Source of the DNA: Omphalotus guepiniiformis
Taxonomy: Eukaryota; Basidiomycota; Agaricomycetes; Agaricales; Omphalotaceae
Direction of reading: 5' to 3'
NCBI GenBank assembly: GCA_028554645.1
Contig: JAQOOI010000021.1
Coordinates: 62,001-126,000, forward strand
Length of the DNA stretch: 64,000 nt
Below are positions 31,210 to 43,179 of the stretch, piece by piece. The translations under genes and the position numbers were made by a program. The notes beneath the pieces were generated by a model that did no database searches, was not told the origin of the DNA, and was given only the letters and a program-made list of their open reading frames with translations. Within the stretch, counting starts at the first letter, position 1. Every line of letters starts with the position of its first letter.

Positions 31210-31352
31210 CACCTGCTCCGCATCCTCTCTCTTATCAAACTCAATAAGCGCATACTGCAACGAATACCCGTCTTTTTGTCCCCGATAACCTGACAACTCA
31301 TAATAACCCCAAACCTTGAAAAATTCAACTCGAGGTCTTCGTCTCTTGTCAC
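31210..31352 (-). pseudogene. PPIL4-like cyclophilin, RRM fragment
   Basis: The minus strand from 31352 reads TRDEDLELNFSRFGVIMSC then QVIGDKKTG, and after a one-base frame change SLQYALIEFDKREDAEQ. This matches the RNA-recognition motif of cyclophilin PPIL4/CYP6-type peptidyl-prolyl isomerases (DEDLELIFSRFG ... SLQYAFIEF). The match stops there, the isomerase domain is absent and there is a frameshift, so it is a captured or decayed fragment of a conserved nuclear gene. Confidence 0.65.
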
Positions 31353-31558
31353 AGAATAGTAATCTTCGTCAGTGGTCAGTGTTCAAGTTTGTTCATCGGA
31401 TATGCACCTGGAGTTGAATCTTCGCTGGTTAGTTCTCGTGCTGGGAATGTGTTTCTTTGCCAGTGGTATTAGATTCTCTGAGCAAGGATTTGGCAGGTGC
31501 GCTTTTTGGCATCGTAACCATGAAGAGGTTTAATTCTTTGCACAGTAAGAACACAAAT

Positions 31559-31636
31559 TGTAGACGTCGTAATTAGATACCTCAGTCAATAATGCGGAAA
31601 CGACTCTATTAATACCTGTAGACGTCGTAATTAGAT
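31559..31636. repeat. 78-bp direct repeat, left copy
   Basis: Identical to 33536-33613. Structure: TGTAGACGTCGTAATTAGAT, middle CCTCAGTCAATAATGCGG and following bases, then TGTAGACGTCGTAATTAGAT again. The core GACGTC is palindromic. Confidence 0.9.
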
Positions 31637-33475
31637 GTCAGCATCTTTGCTTTCGAGGAAATATGGGATCCGTATAGACGTGCCGCCGTCTGCACATAAC
31701 ATCATATACCAAGCTCCCCCTCGACTCCTTGTCCGTGAACGACCCCAGAGATCTAGATGCACTCGTTCCAGAGGCTCCGACTCATGTGAAACAACATCAT
31801 CAAAGGGGCGACGTGAGATCTTGCCGAAGACGCAATCCTCGCAAAGACCATTGACCTTTCGGTCCGTAATGGTGAGTCCATCAATTAAACCGCTATCAGC
31901 GAGTTTCAAGATAGACCGAATATCCGCATGCCCAAATCGACCGTGCCAAACTTCCAGGTTGACTGGTTTGTTCAGAGAACGACTTCCCGTTGCCGCAGCT
32001 ACCGTCACATCCACTATTTTCACAGCATATAGGGTACGAGATCCTTCCGTGTGCGAGAACGTTCCTTCAAGGATGATTTGTTCAGATTTAGGGCGCATTA
32101 CAGTGATGACAGACCCGCCCCAAGTACCACGACATCCTAGAAGATCTAACGCAGGGAGTGAAATGAGGTTCATTTTGAATGAAGGAGTATGAACTGCCGG
32201 TAAGATAATGCGGTGAACTGTCCCGTCCCGTAATTGTACATGCAGATGGACAGTTCCTGAACCAACGATGTTGAATGAATGATCAGGGGTATTGCCGACA
32301 ATATTATCCTCCTTGTATGTCACAAAACAAGCGCGATCCACGAAACAGTGCACAGTAGCCCCGCTATCGAGGTAAGTGGGTATAATATTCGACAGAGCAG
32401 ATGAGACATTGACAGTACAGGCAATGGGAGCGCTATTGGTATCTATGTCTGACTCCTGACCCTCCGTCACCAACCTAACATCCTCCCTTCGCAATCTAGG
32501 GGAAAAGCCAGATTGATGAGTTTGGGAACAAGGAACCGACAGCAGACACCTACCCCCGCCTGCATTCGCCCCCAAAGCAAATGTCTCGATGGGAGAAATG
32601 TCGACAATAGCAGCAGCAGTAGGAGGTGCGATATTCGAGTCCGTAGACGTGGTTCCGGTAGCAGCTGGCTCCTTTCCCTTTGGTGCCTTGTACCACTTGG
32701 GCCCCTTTCCTTCCAGTCCGCCACCCGCAGCCCAGCATCGCTTGTCCGAATGTCCAGAACGGCCGCAATTTGAACACACAAACTTGGAGGTATTGTTGGA
32801 AGTCGTAGCAGCGAGAGCAGAAGGGTCACCCGTGGTGGTAACTTTGTCTCTGTTCGTAAACATCCAGTATTCCATCAATGCGGCAATGACTTCCTCGAGT
32901 ATCTTCTTGGACTGATGTGCCTGGACCAGGGTGAACCAAGTGGGCGGTAATGAAGAGAAAACGATCGAGATCATCTTCGCGTCGGAGATATCGCAACCAA
33001 CATTCTTGGCGGCAATACGGAGAGTTTGGAGAGTATGGACGTGAGCCTCGAAATCCCCCCCTTCCGCCATTCGCACGTTCTCCAAACGCTTCATCGCAAT
33101 ATCCTGATATACCTGCGTGGAGATGTCGAACTTGGCTTTGAGTTTCGTCCACATGTCAGCAGCAGACATTTCCGGGGTTAACCCATGGGAGCCGGGATCT
33201 ACGATGTTTTGGTAAATGAGGCCCGACACATGTCCTTCGCGAAAGAGCCATTCATCGTGAGAAGGATTAGACGAGTTAATGAAAGTGGGTGCCGGTGGAG
33301 CTGTGGGAGTGCCTGAGGCAACAGCGGGTGGTTTCTTGACGGTGCCTTCGAGGTAAGCCGACAAGCCTTTGCTTCGAGCTGAACTGTATAGGAAAGCTTT
33401 GAACGCTACCCAGTTCTCGATTCCCTTCAGACGTCGATCCTCCGGAAACACAGCAACATTATTGAGGGAACTCAT
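31631..33475 (-). CDS. Copia Gag-protease-partial integrase polyprotein (truncated)
   Basis: 614 residues from the ATG at 33475. The Gag region carries a UBN2-type layout (WTKLKAKFDISTQVYQDIAM; LKGIENWVAFKAFLYSSA) and a CCHC knuckle, CSNCGRSGHSDKRC, at 234-247. The aspartic protease has D370-S-G-A-T in YLDSGATVHCFV. A pre-integrase/HHCC zinc region follows (WHGRFGHADIRS ... CEDCVFGK), and the integrase core begins at ERVHLDLWGRSRT with its first Asp. The protein stops at ESKDADI, before the second catalytic Asp. The copia order (integrase before RT) is implied, and RT and RNase H are missing. One intact 614-codon frame suggests recent loss or retained function as a Gag donor. Confidence 0.88.
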   Translation of the reverse strand: MSSLNNVAVFPEDRRLKGIENWVAFKAFLYSSARSKGLSAYLEGTVKKPPAVASGTPTAPPAPTFINSSNPSHDEWLFREGHVSGLIYQNIVDPGSHGLTPEMSAADMWTKLKAKFDISTQVYQDIAMKRLENVRMAEGGDFEAHVHTLQTLRIAAKNVGCDISDAKMISIVFSSLPPTWFTLVQAHQSKKILEEVIAALMEYWMFTNRDKVTTTGDPSALAATTSNNTSKFVCSNCGRSGHSDKRCWAAGGGLEGKGPKWYKAPKGKEPAATGTTSTDSNIAPPTAAAIVDISPIETFALGANAGGGRCLLSVPCSQTHQSGFSPRLRREDVRLVTEGQESDIDTNSAPIACTVNVSSALSNIIPTYLDSGATVHCFVDRACFVTYKEDNIVGNTPDHSFNIVGSGTVHLHVQLRDGTVHRIILPAVHTPSFKMNLISLPALDLLGCRGTWGGSVITVMRPKSEQIILEGTFSHTEGSRTLYAVKIVDVTVAAATGSRSLNKPVNLEVWHGRFGHADIRSILKLADSGLIDGLTITDRKVNGLCEDCVFGKISRRPFDDVVSHESEPLERVHLDLWGRSRTRSRGGAWYMMLCADGGTSIRIPYFLESKDADI

Positions 33476-33535
33476 AGAGGGTTCTCGGTGGCGACGATGT
33501 CAAGACAGGCAAGTTTACGTATCTGACTGCGAATC

Positions 33536-33613
33536 TGTAGACGTCGTAATTAGATACCTCAGTCAATAATGCGGAAACGACTCTATTAATACCTGTAGAC
33601 GTCGTAATTAGAT
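33536..33613. repeat. 78-bp direct repeat, right copy
   Basis: Identical to 31559-31636. It lies 60 bp upstream of the copia ATG on the minus strand. Confidence 0.9.
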
Positions 33614-33667
33614 ACTACAGGTTAAGTGTAAGTATGTGAATAAATAAGATAGTAAATGAATAGGAAC

Positions 33668-33705
33668 TCACCCTCAGTCAATAATGCGGAAACGACTGAG
33701 GGTGA
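33668..33705. repeat. 12-bp hairpin sharing the loop of the 78-bp repeats
   Basis: TCACCCTCAGTC, 14-nt loop AATAATGCGGAAAC, then the exact reverse complement GACTGAGGGTGA. The 5' arm and loop recur in both 78-bp repeats, where the 3' arm is altered to GACTCTATT, so one module is present three times within 2.2 kb. Confidence 0.8.
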
Positions 33706-34789
33706 AGACGATGAAACCTAGAATAAGTATGAAATGATTAAATCAAATAAAAGAAGAAGGAATTCCGTATGTCCCGGACAGGCATGAGCCAACGCCTCCG
33801 ATTCCGCTATTCCCCTAATATCTACAACCCCTCTCATACCCTCGTACCTATTCCTCAACACAAATAAATGCTTCGTTGTTGACTGTCAGTGTGATCACTG
33901 TCTTATTACCTGCAGCGTTCCACGTAAACGTCACTGCTCAATCGGATTGCTTCGGTCTGCCGACCACTTTCTGGGGGCTTGTCATGAGGTATCTATTATT
34001 CCGCATTACGATTCTAACTCCTTCTGCACTCATTGCGCAACCTGCAGCCGGAGTCTGAATGGCGCGCTCTGTATTCGCTACTTCCATCTCTCTGTTCGCA
34101 CACCTGACATGCGGCCTTTCTTAACCAGATGGAAACATTGGGGTAATAAAAAGGTTTACTTTCTGATTGCAGCGTGATGGCTTCGGTTTAACATTGCTTG
34201 GCATTTACAGTATCATGGCTGAAATGACAGACTTAACGAATATAGCTCAGGTTAGTTGCTTAATTTTCGGCTCTCCATCGCAGACCCTGACTTTGAAGAC
34301 AGGCATATTCGTACATGCCAATTGCAATGGTCCACCGGAGGTGTTATCGGACCTATATAAAATCGGTGGCATTCTGTAACGACCTGCTGAGCAGTTTCCT
34401 AACTTATTTGGACACAATAAATTCTTGAAGAAAGACCCCTACTTCTTACCCTGCGCTATACCAGCCACCTTTTTTGCGATTGCGCGGCTCGTGGCGCTTC
34501 TCTTTCTCAAAAGACTGCACACTCTCCTCTCCCGTTTCATTATCACGAATCTTCAAACTTAGGCGGAGTAAAGCGAACTTGAGCTTGCAGAATGTTGTGG
34601 CATTTCAAGAACCTCCGAGCCGAACTCTGATGACATCACGAAAACTATTCCCGTCAGCGAAGAACCCGCACCTTTGCGCAAACTCCTTATTCCTCGAGTT
34701 CTGATTGCTGCTGGCAATTATGCTTGCCTCTCTCTCGTGGGCATCACATATCGTGCCATGAAACCCCTGTTTCTCTCTGCACCTTCCAA
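33706..34789. other. No gene I can support
   Basis: Short overlapping ORFs in all frames with no recognised domain. The last ~300 bp may hold further decayed UBR1 sequence. Confidence 0.4.
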
Positions 34790-35790
34790 ATCAATAGCTG
34801 GCGCCATTCCTCCAGTGAAGAACTACCCATATTGCGCGCCTGTACCGCCAGAGCCACGCAAGACTATGAAGGCGTACAGTTGGGTATGCGCTGGACTTTA
34901 TCCTTGACACGCTAGACTTCTCTCCGGACGAACCTAGTGTACCCACAAACGAAGCTGATCTACGCTTGCAAAGTTCGGCAGACCCGGTGATGAAGGATCA
35001 GTACTGCGTCGTCATTTGGAACGATGATAGACATTCTTTTGACGAAACTGTAAAGCTTCTGTGTGATCTTACTGAACGAACACGCGGCGAGGCGCCCGAC
35101 TGCGCTCATCGAATGGACGAGCACGGCTGTGACATCGTAGAGATGAGCACTGAGGTACCTCTTTTGCTCGAGGTTGCTCAAAGTATCACACGAATCGAGC
35201 TAGGTGCCACCATTCGTCGTGCATACGATACTTTCCGCGAACAGGTCGTGTCTGTAATCATTGAATGGCTCTCGGACCTCACTCAGAGTCGATTGGGGAC
35301 TGATACTCTGATTCTTCGGGAAGTCATTGCTGAAGAGTCATTCTCTCCTCGCAAGCGAGATCACAATTCATACTCTCACAACACTCAGGCTCTTCATTCG
35401 TTGCCGGACATTCCTAATCCAACAAGACTAGATGCTCTATTCTCTTGAGCCACATGAGATCATGGAAGAAACCGTGTTCAAGTTTAAAGAAAATTTACAC
35501 GGCTGTTCTTATAGTCAGCCGGGATCACAAAATGGCTGTTGGTGGGTATTCTAATCCTTCTTGTATTGCACATTGACTAACAATCTCATCCGTAGCTGGC
35601 CATTTTGCCAGCGTTTATCACCGAGTAATCGATGCCCACCTTGTCGACAGAGAAACCGAGACTTCAATCAAATATTTTGCCTTGCAGCTGCTTACTGTCC
35701 CATCTGCCGCCTCTCACATCGTGTGCCATCCAAGCTTGTGATGCGCCTTAGTTGCCATTCTCGCCGACCTTTCAAGGAAGAGCGAATGGA
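34790..35790 (+). pseudogene. UBR1-type N-recognin E3 ubiquitin ligase, internal fragment
   Basis: The plus strand reads AIPPVKNYPYCAPVPPEPRK, then after a frameshift LDFILDTLDFSPDEPSVPTN, then KDQYCVVIWNDDRHSFDET and the clean stretch IRRAYDTFREQVVSVIIEWL followed by SRLGTDTLILREVIAEE. This is the ClpS-like adaptor region of UBR1, which binds N-degron substrates (established family knowledge). Frame stops at 35448. After about 150 bp with a plausible intron the match resumes (FASVYHRVIDAHLVDRETET, SIKYFALQLLTVPSAASHIV; 35595-35735) and meets a TGA. The UBR box and RING regions are absent. It is a broken fragment. Confidence 0.72.
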
Positions 35791-38700
35791 ATGAGGCAAG
35801 ATATTGCTCAGGTAAGTCTTTGCTATAACTATTGGAGCGGCACTGGGTTAATGCCGGTTCATGCGAATAGGCATGGATCCGACTTTCTTCCGATTTTCGG
35901 GAGGCCTTGTAAGTGGTATGCTGCCCTCAGTGACCAGCGCAGTTATTTGCCTTGCAGGAGGTAATGCCTTCAACCTATATGCCCAGTAGCGAAAACCGAA
36001 ATGGAGATTCATTGAAAAGGGCCGAAGTGCCGCCACGATGGTATTGGTACAATACTGCCAGGCCTGTAATTGACCGACCAGGTATGAAACGAGCTATCCG
36101 TTCTTTAAAAATCTTCAAGCTCATGGCGGCTCTTGGCCAGGCGATCTCGGAAGTTGTATGCTTTTGCTGCCCGGTCTCGTTATTGGGTCGTGTATATCTG
36201 GGATGGGTTTCAAGGACGAGGAAAGGAGAGAAATGATTCGATACCTCATGAACCGCGCGCATCCTGAAGAGGGCATATGAGTGAGCTATTTCGTTTAGTT
36301 TGATATTCCGGAAAGAGATATTCTTAAACTATCAGATTCAACGAAAACTAATAGTCTTTTTATTCTCTCTCCCTTAGTAACGCTGAAGGCCATTCAACTG
36401 TATTTGGTACTCAATTATATACTTCTCTTCGTCTTCCTGGTCTTTCGGCCAACCATCCCTGTTTGTGCCAAAGTTAATAGTAATTGCACTTCTCCGCGGG
36501 GGACCCTCCACAAGCACGGCGGAGCCTCTGCAGTCCTTGGCCTGGGGAGATTCTGGCTTTCTCTGCTAAACATGCGCGAATTGGCTGGCAATAATCTCGT
36601 TCGAGCTCACTGAAACTTGGCGCAGGACCAAAATAGCCATCAAGATGAGTAGAGCGTTCCAAAGCGGAATCTATTGCATCTCCCACTTCGGATGAGGAAG
36701 GCGATATGGAAGGCGAGCGTGAAGAGACTCCACTCGGAATGCATGGCGACCACAACGATGAAGATCGAGAGATGGATGACGACGAGGAAGACGATGAGAT
36801 ACAGGCGAAGTTTGGGACGATGGCGGCGAAGAGGATGACAAAGAAGACCTCGTGCAAGAAGCTTGTAGCGAGAATGAGGAAGACGACGAAGAAGATGCTC
36901 AGGGTGACGACGAAATGGACAGCGGCGATCGAGAAACGGTGCTGTCGCACATGAAGTGACTATTAATCATTTGTGTCTTTGTTCCCCAGAGGCTATATGA
37001 GAGCCGCTGAATCCAAGTTACTTCTCAGCAAGTTCCCTCCTCAAACCTCTTCTTAACTCAAGTGAGCAACGGGTGAGCAATATCCTTTCATTCTTCTCGT
37101 CTCCGTAATGATCTTCATCTCCAGCTAGTTGAATCTGTAACTCAACAGAAAGTTATCAGGAAGAATGTCCGTGCAACTTGAAAGTCCAACTCCGAGTCCA
37201 GAAACCGTTGCTCGTCAGAAACCGTCCTGTCGAACGTGCAGGAAACCTATGGCAGGTCATCGAGAAACGGTGCTGCAGGTGGGTCGCACATGAAGTGACT
37301 ATTAATCATTTGTTAATATAATAGCATGCATCATTGCAGGGCATCCGCGGCGAAACCAATCCTGAGAACATGAGATGGAAGATGAAGATGATGTGTTGCT
37401 ATATTCATTATACATGGCATGAAGAACCAGATATGATTTCGGAGGAGTATGCCACTCTCGATACTTGCGGTGCAATGCAACTAACCTTCTTCCGGTTTTG
37501 ATCAAGGAGCATACCTTATTGAACGAGGTGATATCGTTCTGGATATGGTTGGTTTTGGAGGCAATGCTAGCGCTGGACCTGGATTCTTCCCTCGCAGCCA
37601 TCGCAGCGCAGGTGGTTTCAACCCCGAGTATACTACTGCGATTGATTATATATCAGGACAATGTGCCGATGCTCGGGCGCACTCTTCTGGCATCTCATCT
37701 GCAGCTAATTACCCTACTTCCTGGCTCTGGTTAATACCAACGTATTGCCACGGGAACTACCGAGCTCCTGCAGAAGAATTAGTAGTTAGTGCGGTGCAAT
37801 TCAGTTGGTCCTACAAACGATCCGTCTTGGCGCACCTGCGATCGCACTAATGAACTTGGGGTACGGATCCTGTTGCAGCGTCGACCTCAAGTCATTCAAG
37901 CTTCTGCCCGAACGGAAAGAAACCCGCGACCCTTTTCCTCATCATCCCAGGCGCGATCTTTAGATCCCCTGCCAACACTTCAACGATCGGCCGAGGAAAT
38001 CAAGGTCTTGCATGGCAATTTTGTTACCGAGCGCGCCAGTAAATCACGCCGTTGGGATCCTCCTTCCTGCTGCTGCAGAGGCTGGGCCGTAGCGAAAGTC
38101 AAAGTGGAAGCATGCTTTGGATTTAGGCGCTAGTCTTGCGCGCTCAGTTGGCGCTCGCCGAGCATCTTATGCTGCTTGGGCGCAGAATCGGCCATTGATA
38201 GAGAGTCAAGGAATCGGACTATCCAATGGTGTTCCTATAGTTTCTTATGAACACGGAGAATTTCAGTAGGGGCTCAGACTACTCTATGAACACACCGGAA
38301 ACTGTCGTATTTCGACCGCAAGGCAGGCGGGGACATTGCCGTGATCTCATGGATCTTGTACGCCAGATTAGCATGATTCTGTTGCTAAAGGCACGCAGCT
38401 TGGCGGATTATGCTCTGGATTTGCTGAGGTCAGGTGGCTTTATCTCCGCATAGTCCAGGGAGCGGCTTCTACTTCTAGGTTCAACACAACGGAGGAACAA
38501 ACAACAATCTCTGAACTAGATCTCTGGCGAAAGTTCCCGACCAGTCTCCCTTTCTCTATACCAAATCCGATGCCTGATTTTACTATTACCTGAAATGGAG
38601 CTCCCAGGTAAGTTGTTTTCAAACGGCGCATGCGTTAGCATCTGACAAGGCACGGTTAGATATTCCTCTTGAAACCTCGGAAGAGACAGCTACTGGTATC

Positions 38701-41425
38701 ATTGGAGCAGGTCCATCAGGACTTCAAGCACGCGCGATGGTGCATGTCTGCGCGCGCCCGCACAACCTCGATGCTGTGGAAGAGGCGGTTGATATCATGA
38801 CCCGCTACGAGGACCTCTGCGCAGAATTCGGCATCGGTGACCCCCTCACGATAGCTCAAGTATGGCACACATTCAAGTCAAGAGCAGTATGACCATATAT
38901 ACCAGCTCGGATGCTACGACCGGTATAGAAGGGCGAGCGATTACTCCTGCATGGGAGAAGCAGATGTTTGTGGAGAAGGTCATACTAAGAAAGTTTTGGG
39001 TCGATTTTGAAAGGAAGGGGGTTGCAGAGGATTGGGTGAAAACTGTTGGCGAGAACGGTTCTCATGAATGGGTTGAGCTTTGCAGAAGATGTTCCGAGAA
39101 GCGAAGAACCAGCAAAGTACTGAATCAAAGCGCATGCCCTAAACTTTCTTTGGTCCGACTTCCTCGACTAGTATATAACCAACCGCAGCTTTCAAGAGTC
39201 TTTGGCCTCAGTTGCAGATAGTCATGAAATAAACTTTCTAAATCTCTCGTAACGGCGCGTCACGCTCAAGTCCAGGCTTTGAGGTCACCTGTATCCAAGG
39301 AAAGGACCGTTTGCATTCCATCGCGCATCCACTGCACACTCTCAAACGCGGTCCCGACTTAACGATTTGCTTGTTTGCCAGGTTAGCAAAGTCGTCCCTA
39401 GAGATGCTGTATGAGGTACCGACCGGAGGGCATATGGCGGACCAGGTTCAACAGTGGCGCAGGAGGGAAAATGAGGGATTTCTTATTTTGAAAAGGTGTG
39501 ATTCAGGCGCAAAGTACACCCAAAGTCTTTCTTATATCGTACCTTGACAGTGTACGGCCCCCGTATGTCGATCCAACGATGAGCGACAGTGATATAAAAC
39601 TTCCTGAACCGGAACCTGAAGACAACAGCGAGGATGATAGAGAGTCAATCTGAGCGCAAATTGCATTTCGTCTGTCGTCTGAATTCGGCAAAGCGAGGCG
39701 GCGTCGTTTAGGTGAGGTCTAGTTCGATCCCCTTCGCGTGGAGTTGATTCTAACTTTCGTTGATTCAGGTTTCTATAGTTGCAAATGAATATGTGTATCA
39801 CCATACATTCTACATGAATCAATGATTCGGTGAACTCGACGAAGACAGATCCTTTGAACTTCTTTTCGTGGTCCCTCCGCATGCGCACCTCGTTCGTCGA
39901 GGCATACCCTTGGAAGAAATATTGTTTGGTTGGATTCTTCATCAAATCCTTTCTACGAAAAAGCAGCGATGATTTGATTGCATATTTAGTTCTTGAGAAT
40001 AAAGCAATGAGTCACTGCATATATACTGCGCTCAAATTGACCTTTTGGTTCCTTCACCTCCGTTTTTCGTCGTACATTTTTACCAGATTCGCCGTCCTGA
40101 CTATCACTATGTCAGTGGGTACGAGTCGAATGGCGAAGCAATGTGTCAAGAGGGTGTTGCGCGAGTCTTCTATCGCATCGGTGTATTCTTTGCGTCCTTT
40201 CTTACTCTTCGAAATAAAGGGATATTTGTTCGGACAAGACAGGTACACTCATTCAGGGAAAAATGAGTGTAAAGAACATCACACAGCGACAAAATGCCTC
40301 CCAAAGTTTCTACCATTGTGCAGTCAGAATGGAGAAGGTCGCAGGAGAAATTACATCAGAAGTCTTCAGTATTAAAGGAGGCTAATGAAGCAGCTGCGAA
40401 TGCTGCGAAACACTTGTCGATTCTCCGGAACATTACTCCCGGATGTTTAGACATTGAGAGAGCGGCATGAGCATTTTGGGCAAATTGGTGGCATTGTAAA
40501 TGGTACGTGGTTTTCACGTTCAGCCCGCAAATTGGCTCCTCATTCCTTTAAACACTTTAGTACGAGGCAGCGCTACCTGCTCTGCAGCTATCACACCCCT
40601 GCATTTGCGCTTTGCTTGGCCAGGAAATAATTAACGAATCCTCGACCGACCCACTGCGACTGATATCCCTGCCATTGCCTTCTCTGGAGCTCACTAACAC
40701 CATCGTACTCACTCTGGTTTCGACTTACTTGGTCAACGCTGTATCTAACACCATCGTACTAACTCTGGTTTCGACTTGGTCAACGCTGTATCTATTCTTT
40801 CTCAAACCTATCTCTCACTTTCTCCTCGGTCGGACAACGCTAGTAGAGATAAAGCCTTCAGGGAGTTCTCCGACGCTCTCACCAACCGTTGCCTCGGTCA
40901 CACCCCTGAGACCCCAAAAACTCCAAACTCGAGTCCAGACGAGTCGAACCCATTTGAAGCAACACTCCAACACAGACACAATCAGAGCAGCCCCGAAAAT
41001 CATTCACGCGCAGGCATTCAATGAACGGTCTGGAATGGATGATTAGTCAAGGTCTCCTCGATACTCTGTTTTCCCTTGCTCGCGTTTACGCGAAGCGAGT
41101 TTCACCAAGGGAAGCGCAATACTTTGCCCAACAATCTATTCAAGGCCTTAACACCCAACTCGTGCTGACAGCTCTCATACATCGCAATGGCTTCTAAACA
41201 TATCGCTGTGGCAGGAGGAACGGATTCGTTTTGTCAATAAGAACTTCACAAGAGAACCTCCTGGCTGCGGCTCTTTGAGCTGCTACCTTCCATCAGTTTG
41301 CACCTCAGGATCTCAAACGAAGCAATGCCCGTCATTTTTGTCAATACCCTCGACCTCAGCCCCTAAAACAAACGAGATGCGAATTAAAGACCTTGAAGGA
41401 AGAACGGAATGGAAGAAAGGCTTAC
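35791..41425. other. Mosaic of decayed fragments, no intact gene recognised
   Basis: Several stretches look protein-derived but I cannot name them: 36700-36955 (acidic), 37184-37290 (SPTPSPETVARQKPSCRTCR, a CX2C-bearing piece), 37500-37735, 38645-38880 (LDIPLETSEETATGIIGAGP), 38862-39221, 39575-39710 (SDSDIKLPEPEPEDNSEDD), and 40292-40470 (MPPKVSTIVQSEWRRSQEKL). Exact short duplications occur: 36932-36974 against 37260-37313 (TCGCACATGAAGTGACTATT), and 40695-40745 against 40747-40793 (AACACCATCGTACT). All lack continuous frames. Confidence 0.4.
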
Positions 41426-41680
41426 CTGCCACGAGCTCTATACGGGTTGTACCCACCATACCATATCCACCACGGTACCCAACTAAATCCAGGAATGTTT
41501 GTTTGTTTTGCAGTAACCTAGAAAAGGCATTGTTGAGATTGGCAGTGTCAGAAAACGGTTGTGTGCGCACTTTGATTAAACGTTGGAATAACGAATTGGC
41601 CATCGTCAGCGCAGCATCAATATGTTCTGGTTCAGCAAACTCGACATATGCACACTGCCACCTGTACTTGCCTTTTTTGG
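41426..41680 (-). pseudogene. PABPN1-like poly(A)-binding protein RRM fragment with retained intron
   Basis: Minus-strand exons 41571..~41680 and 41426..41517 read YVEFAEPEHIDAALTMANSL then FQRLIK, and VTAKQTNIPGFSWVPWWIWY then GGYNPYRARGR. This is the second half of the RRM and the start of the RG-rich tail of nuclear poly(A)-binding protein PABPN1/PABP2. A 53-nt GTGCGC..TAG intron (41518-41570) at phase 0 separates them, and a GTAAGC donor follows at 41425. The first half of the RRM upstream is unrecognisable and the Arg/Gly tail is degraded, so this is a genomic fragment and not a functional gene. Confidence 0.7.
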
Positions 41681-43179
41681 TTTCTTTCCAAGAATCTCGG
41701 GCCGTTTTCTCATCAACGCTTGTCTCACTTCATTTCACTTATAACTTGTCTCTCCATATGGCCAAGCGCGACGATTCTTCCACAATGGCCCAGCATAATG
41801 GGGAGAAAGCTCATGGTCATCTGAAGCAGTTCCCGTTTGTCTTGGATTTATCGACGAAGACGGCAGATGTACCGGGTGATGGAGAGTTTTAGATGAGAAC
41901 CACAAGAGCGGAGCATGTAGGAAAGTTTGTCGTGGCTGCTACTCAGCTGGATAATGAATGAGATTATCCCTGTAGCGAAAGGATTTGCGGTAAGTAACGT
42001 TCTCAACGTGTATCAACAGATCTTTGTTTGTTGATTTGTGTTCGTCTGGCAGGCGAGAAAAATCAATGTGAAGCATTCGTTCAAAGAGAATATTCTTGCA
42101 AGGATGGATCCTAATCCGGCAACATTGTTCACTAACTTTTACGTTGAAAAATCCCTTGCGTACTTGGAAGGATTTGCATTTTCTGCAAGCGCACCTAATC
42201 TGAATGAGATTGCTGATGTGAAGCTGATGAAAGTGGAAGAGTACATACGTACCTGGTGGGGGTGTCTATCGAGTGAGATGGGCAGTTGAGGGGTTTGCGC
42301 AAACGTGGTTTAAGGGGTTTACGGACGAGTTTGAGGGTGCCACTCGTATACTGCGCTATGTTTAGTGTGTACTATGCACACAGGTTGGGAGTATGATGTG
42401 AGAGATGACGTAGAAATAGTGAAGGTCAAGCGAGAGAATGAGAGAGGGCATCGATCGTCGTCTCGGCGAACGTTTCTGCAAGAACGAGAGGGTGCTGGAG
42501 TGGGGAGAGTGGGGTGGGACATCTTCAAGCTTCCAGTTCATTGAATACCTCAGCAACTCGACATCTCGCGCCGCTTCAACAATGCATCCATCACGCAAAG
42601 TAACTTGAAGAGTGGACGACAACGCGTAAACGAGTTAGAACAACATATTTGAATATACTCGACACGGATACGCACCTCAGCTTCAACAAACATCGCGTAA
42701 ACGAATTAGAACAAGATCTCTGAACATACTCGACGGGCACGCACCTCAGCTTCTACAAGACATCAGCTTGCACCAAAATCCCCTCCTCCTGATGATTCGA
42801 GCTAGCCGCGGTCGACGTTCACCGAGAACTTTGACCGATGCTGCAAAAAAATCGGTCAAAGCGACGGAGGAAAACGTGTTTATGACTAACCCAAACACTC
42901 TCAGCTAGCTAGTCCTACACCAATGGGGCGCGAAAAAGTATTAGAGCAGGAAGATTGAGAGAGGTGATTCGAACGCTGAGAGCGGGTCTACTAGGCGATC
43001 GACATTACCGCGATTTGTCACACGTAACTGTAACATTCAGCGCGTGAAGCGCCTCGACGTCTAACGCGGGATCACTTTTTGTTTTGTTTTGGACAGGTTA
43101 TTCGTTCTCCCTCTTTCATCACGCACACACAAACTCTTTCATCACGCACACACAACCAACCGCCCCTCATCCACGACTT
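41681..43179. other. No gene I can support
   Basis: Only short ORFs without recognised domains. 42620-42770 contains two similar stretches (ACTCGACACGGATACGCACCTCAGC-like and ACTCGACGGGCACGCACCTCAGC-like), a small local duplication. Confidence 0.4.

Larger units (their letters stand above)
31559..33613 (-). mobile_element. Ty1/copia fragment bounded by perfect 78-bp direct repeats
   Basis: The 78 bp at 31559-31636 and 33536-33613 are identical. Each contains two copies of GTAGACGTCGTAATTAGAT around a 40-bp middle. Between them lies only the 5' half of a copia element (gag to early integrase). The ORF ends exactly at the left repeat, whose first bases supply the TAA stop. The repeats sit where LTRs would be but are far shorter than usual and lack TG..CA. 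It is either a non-autonomous element with very short terminal repeats or an insertion into a pre-existing repeat. Confidence 0.6.
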
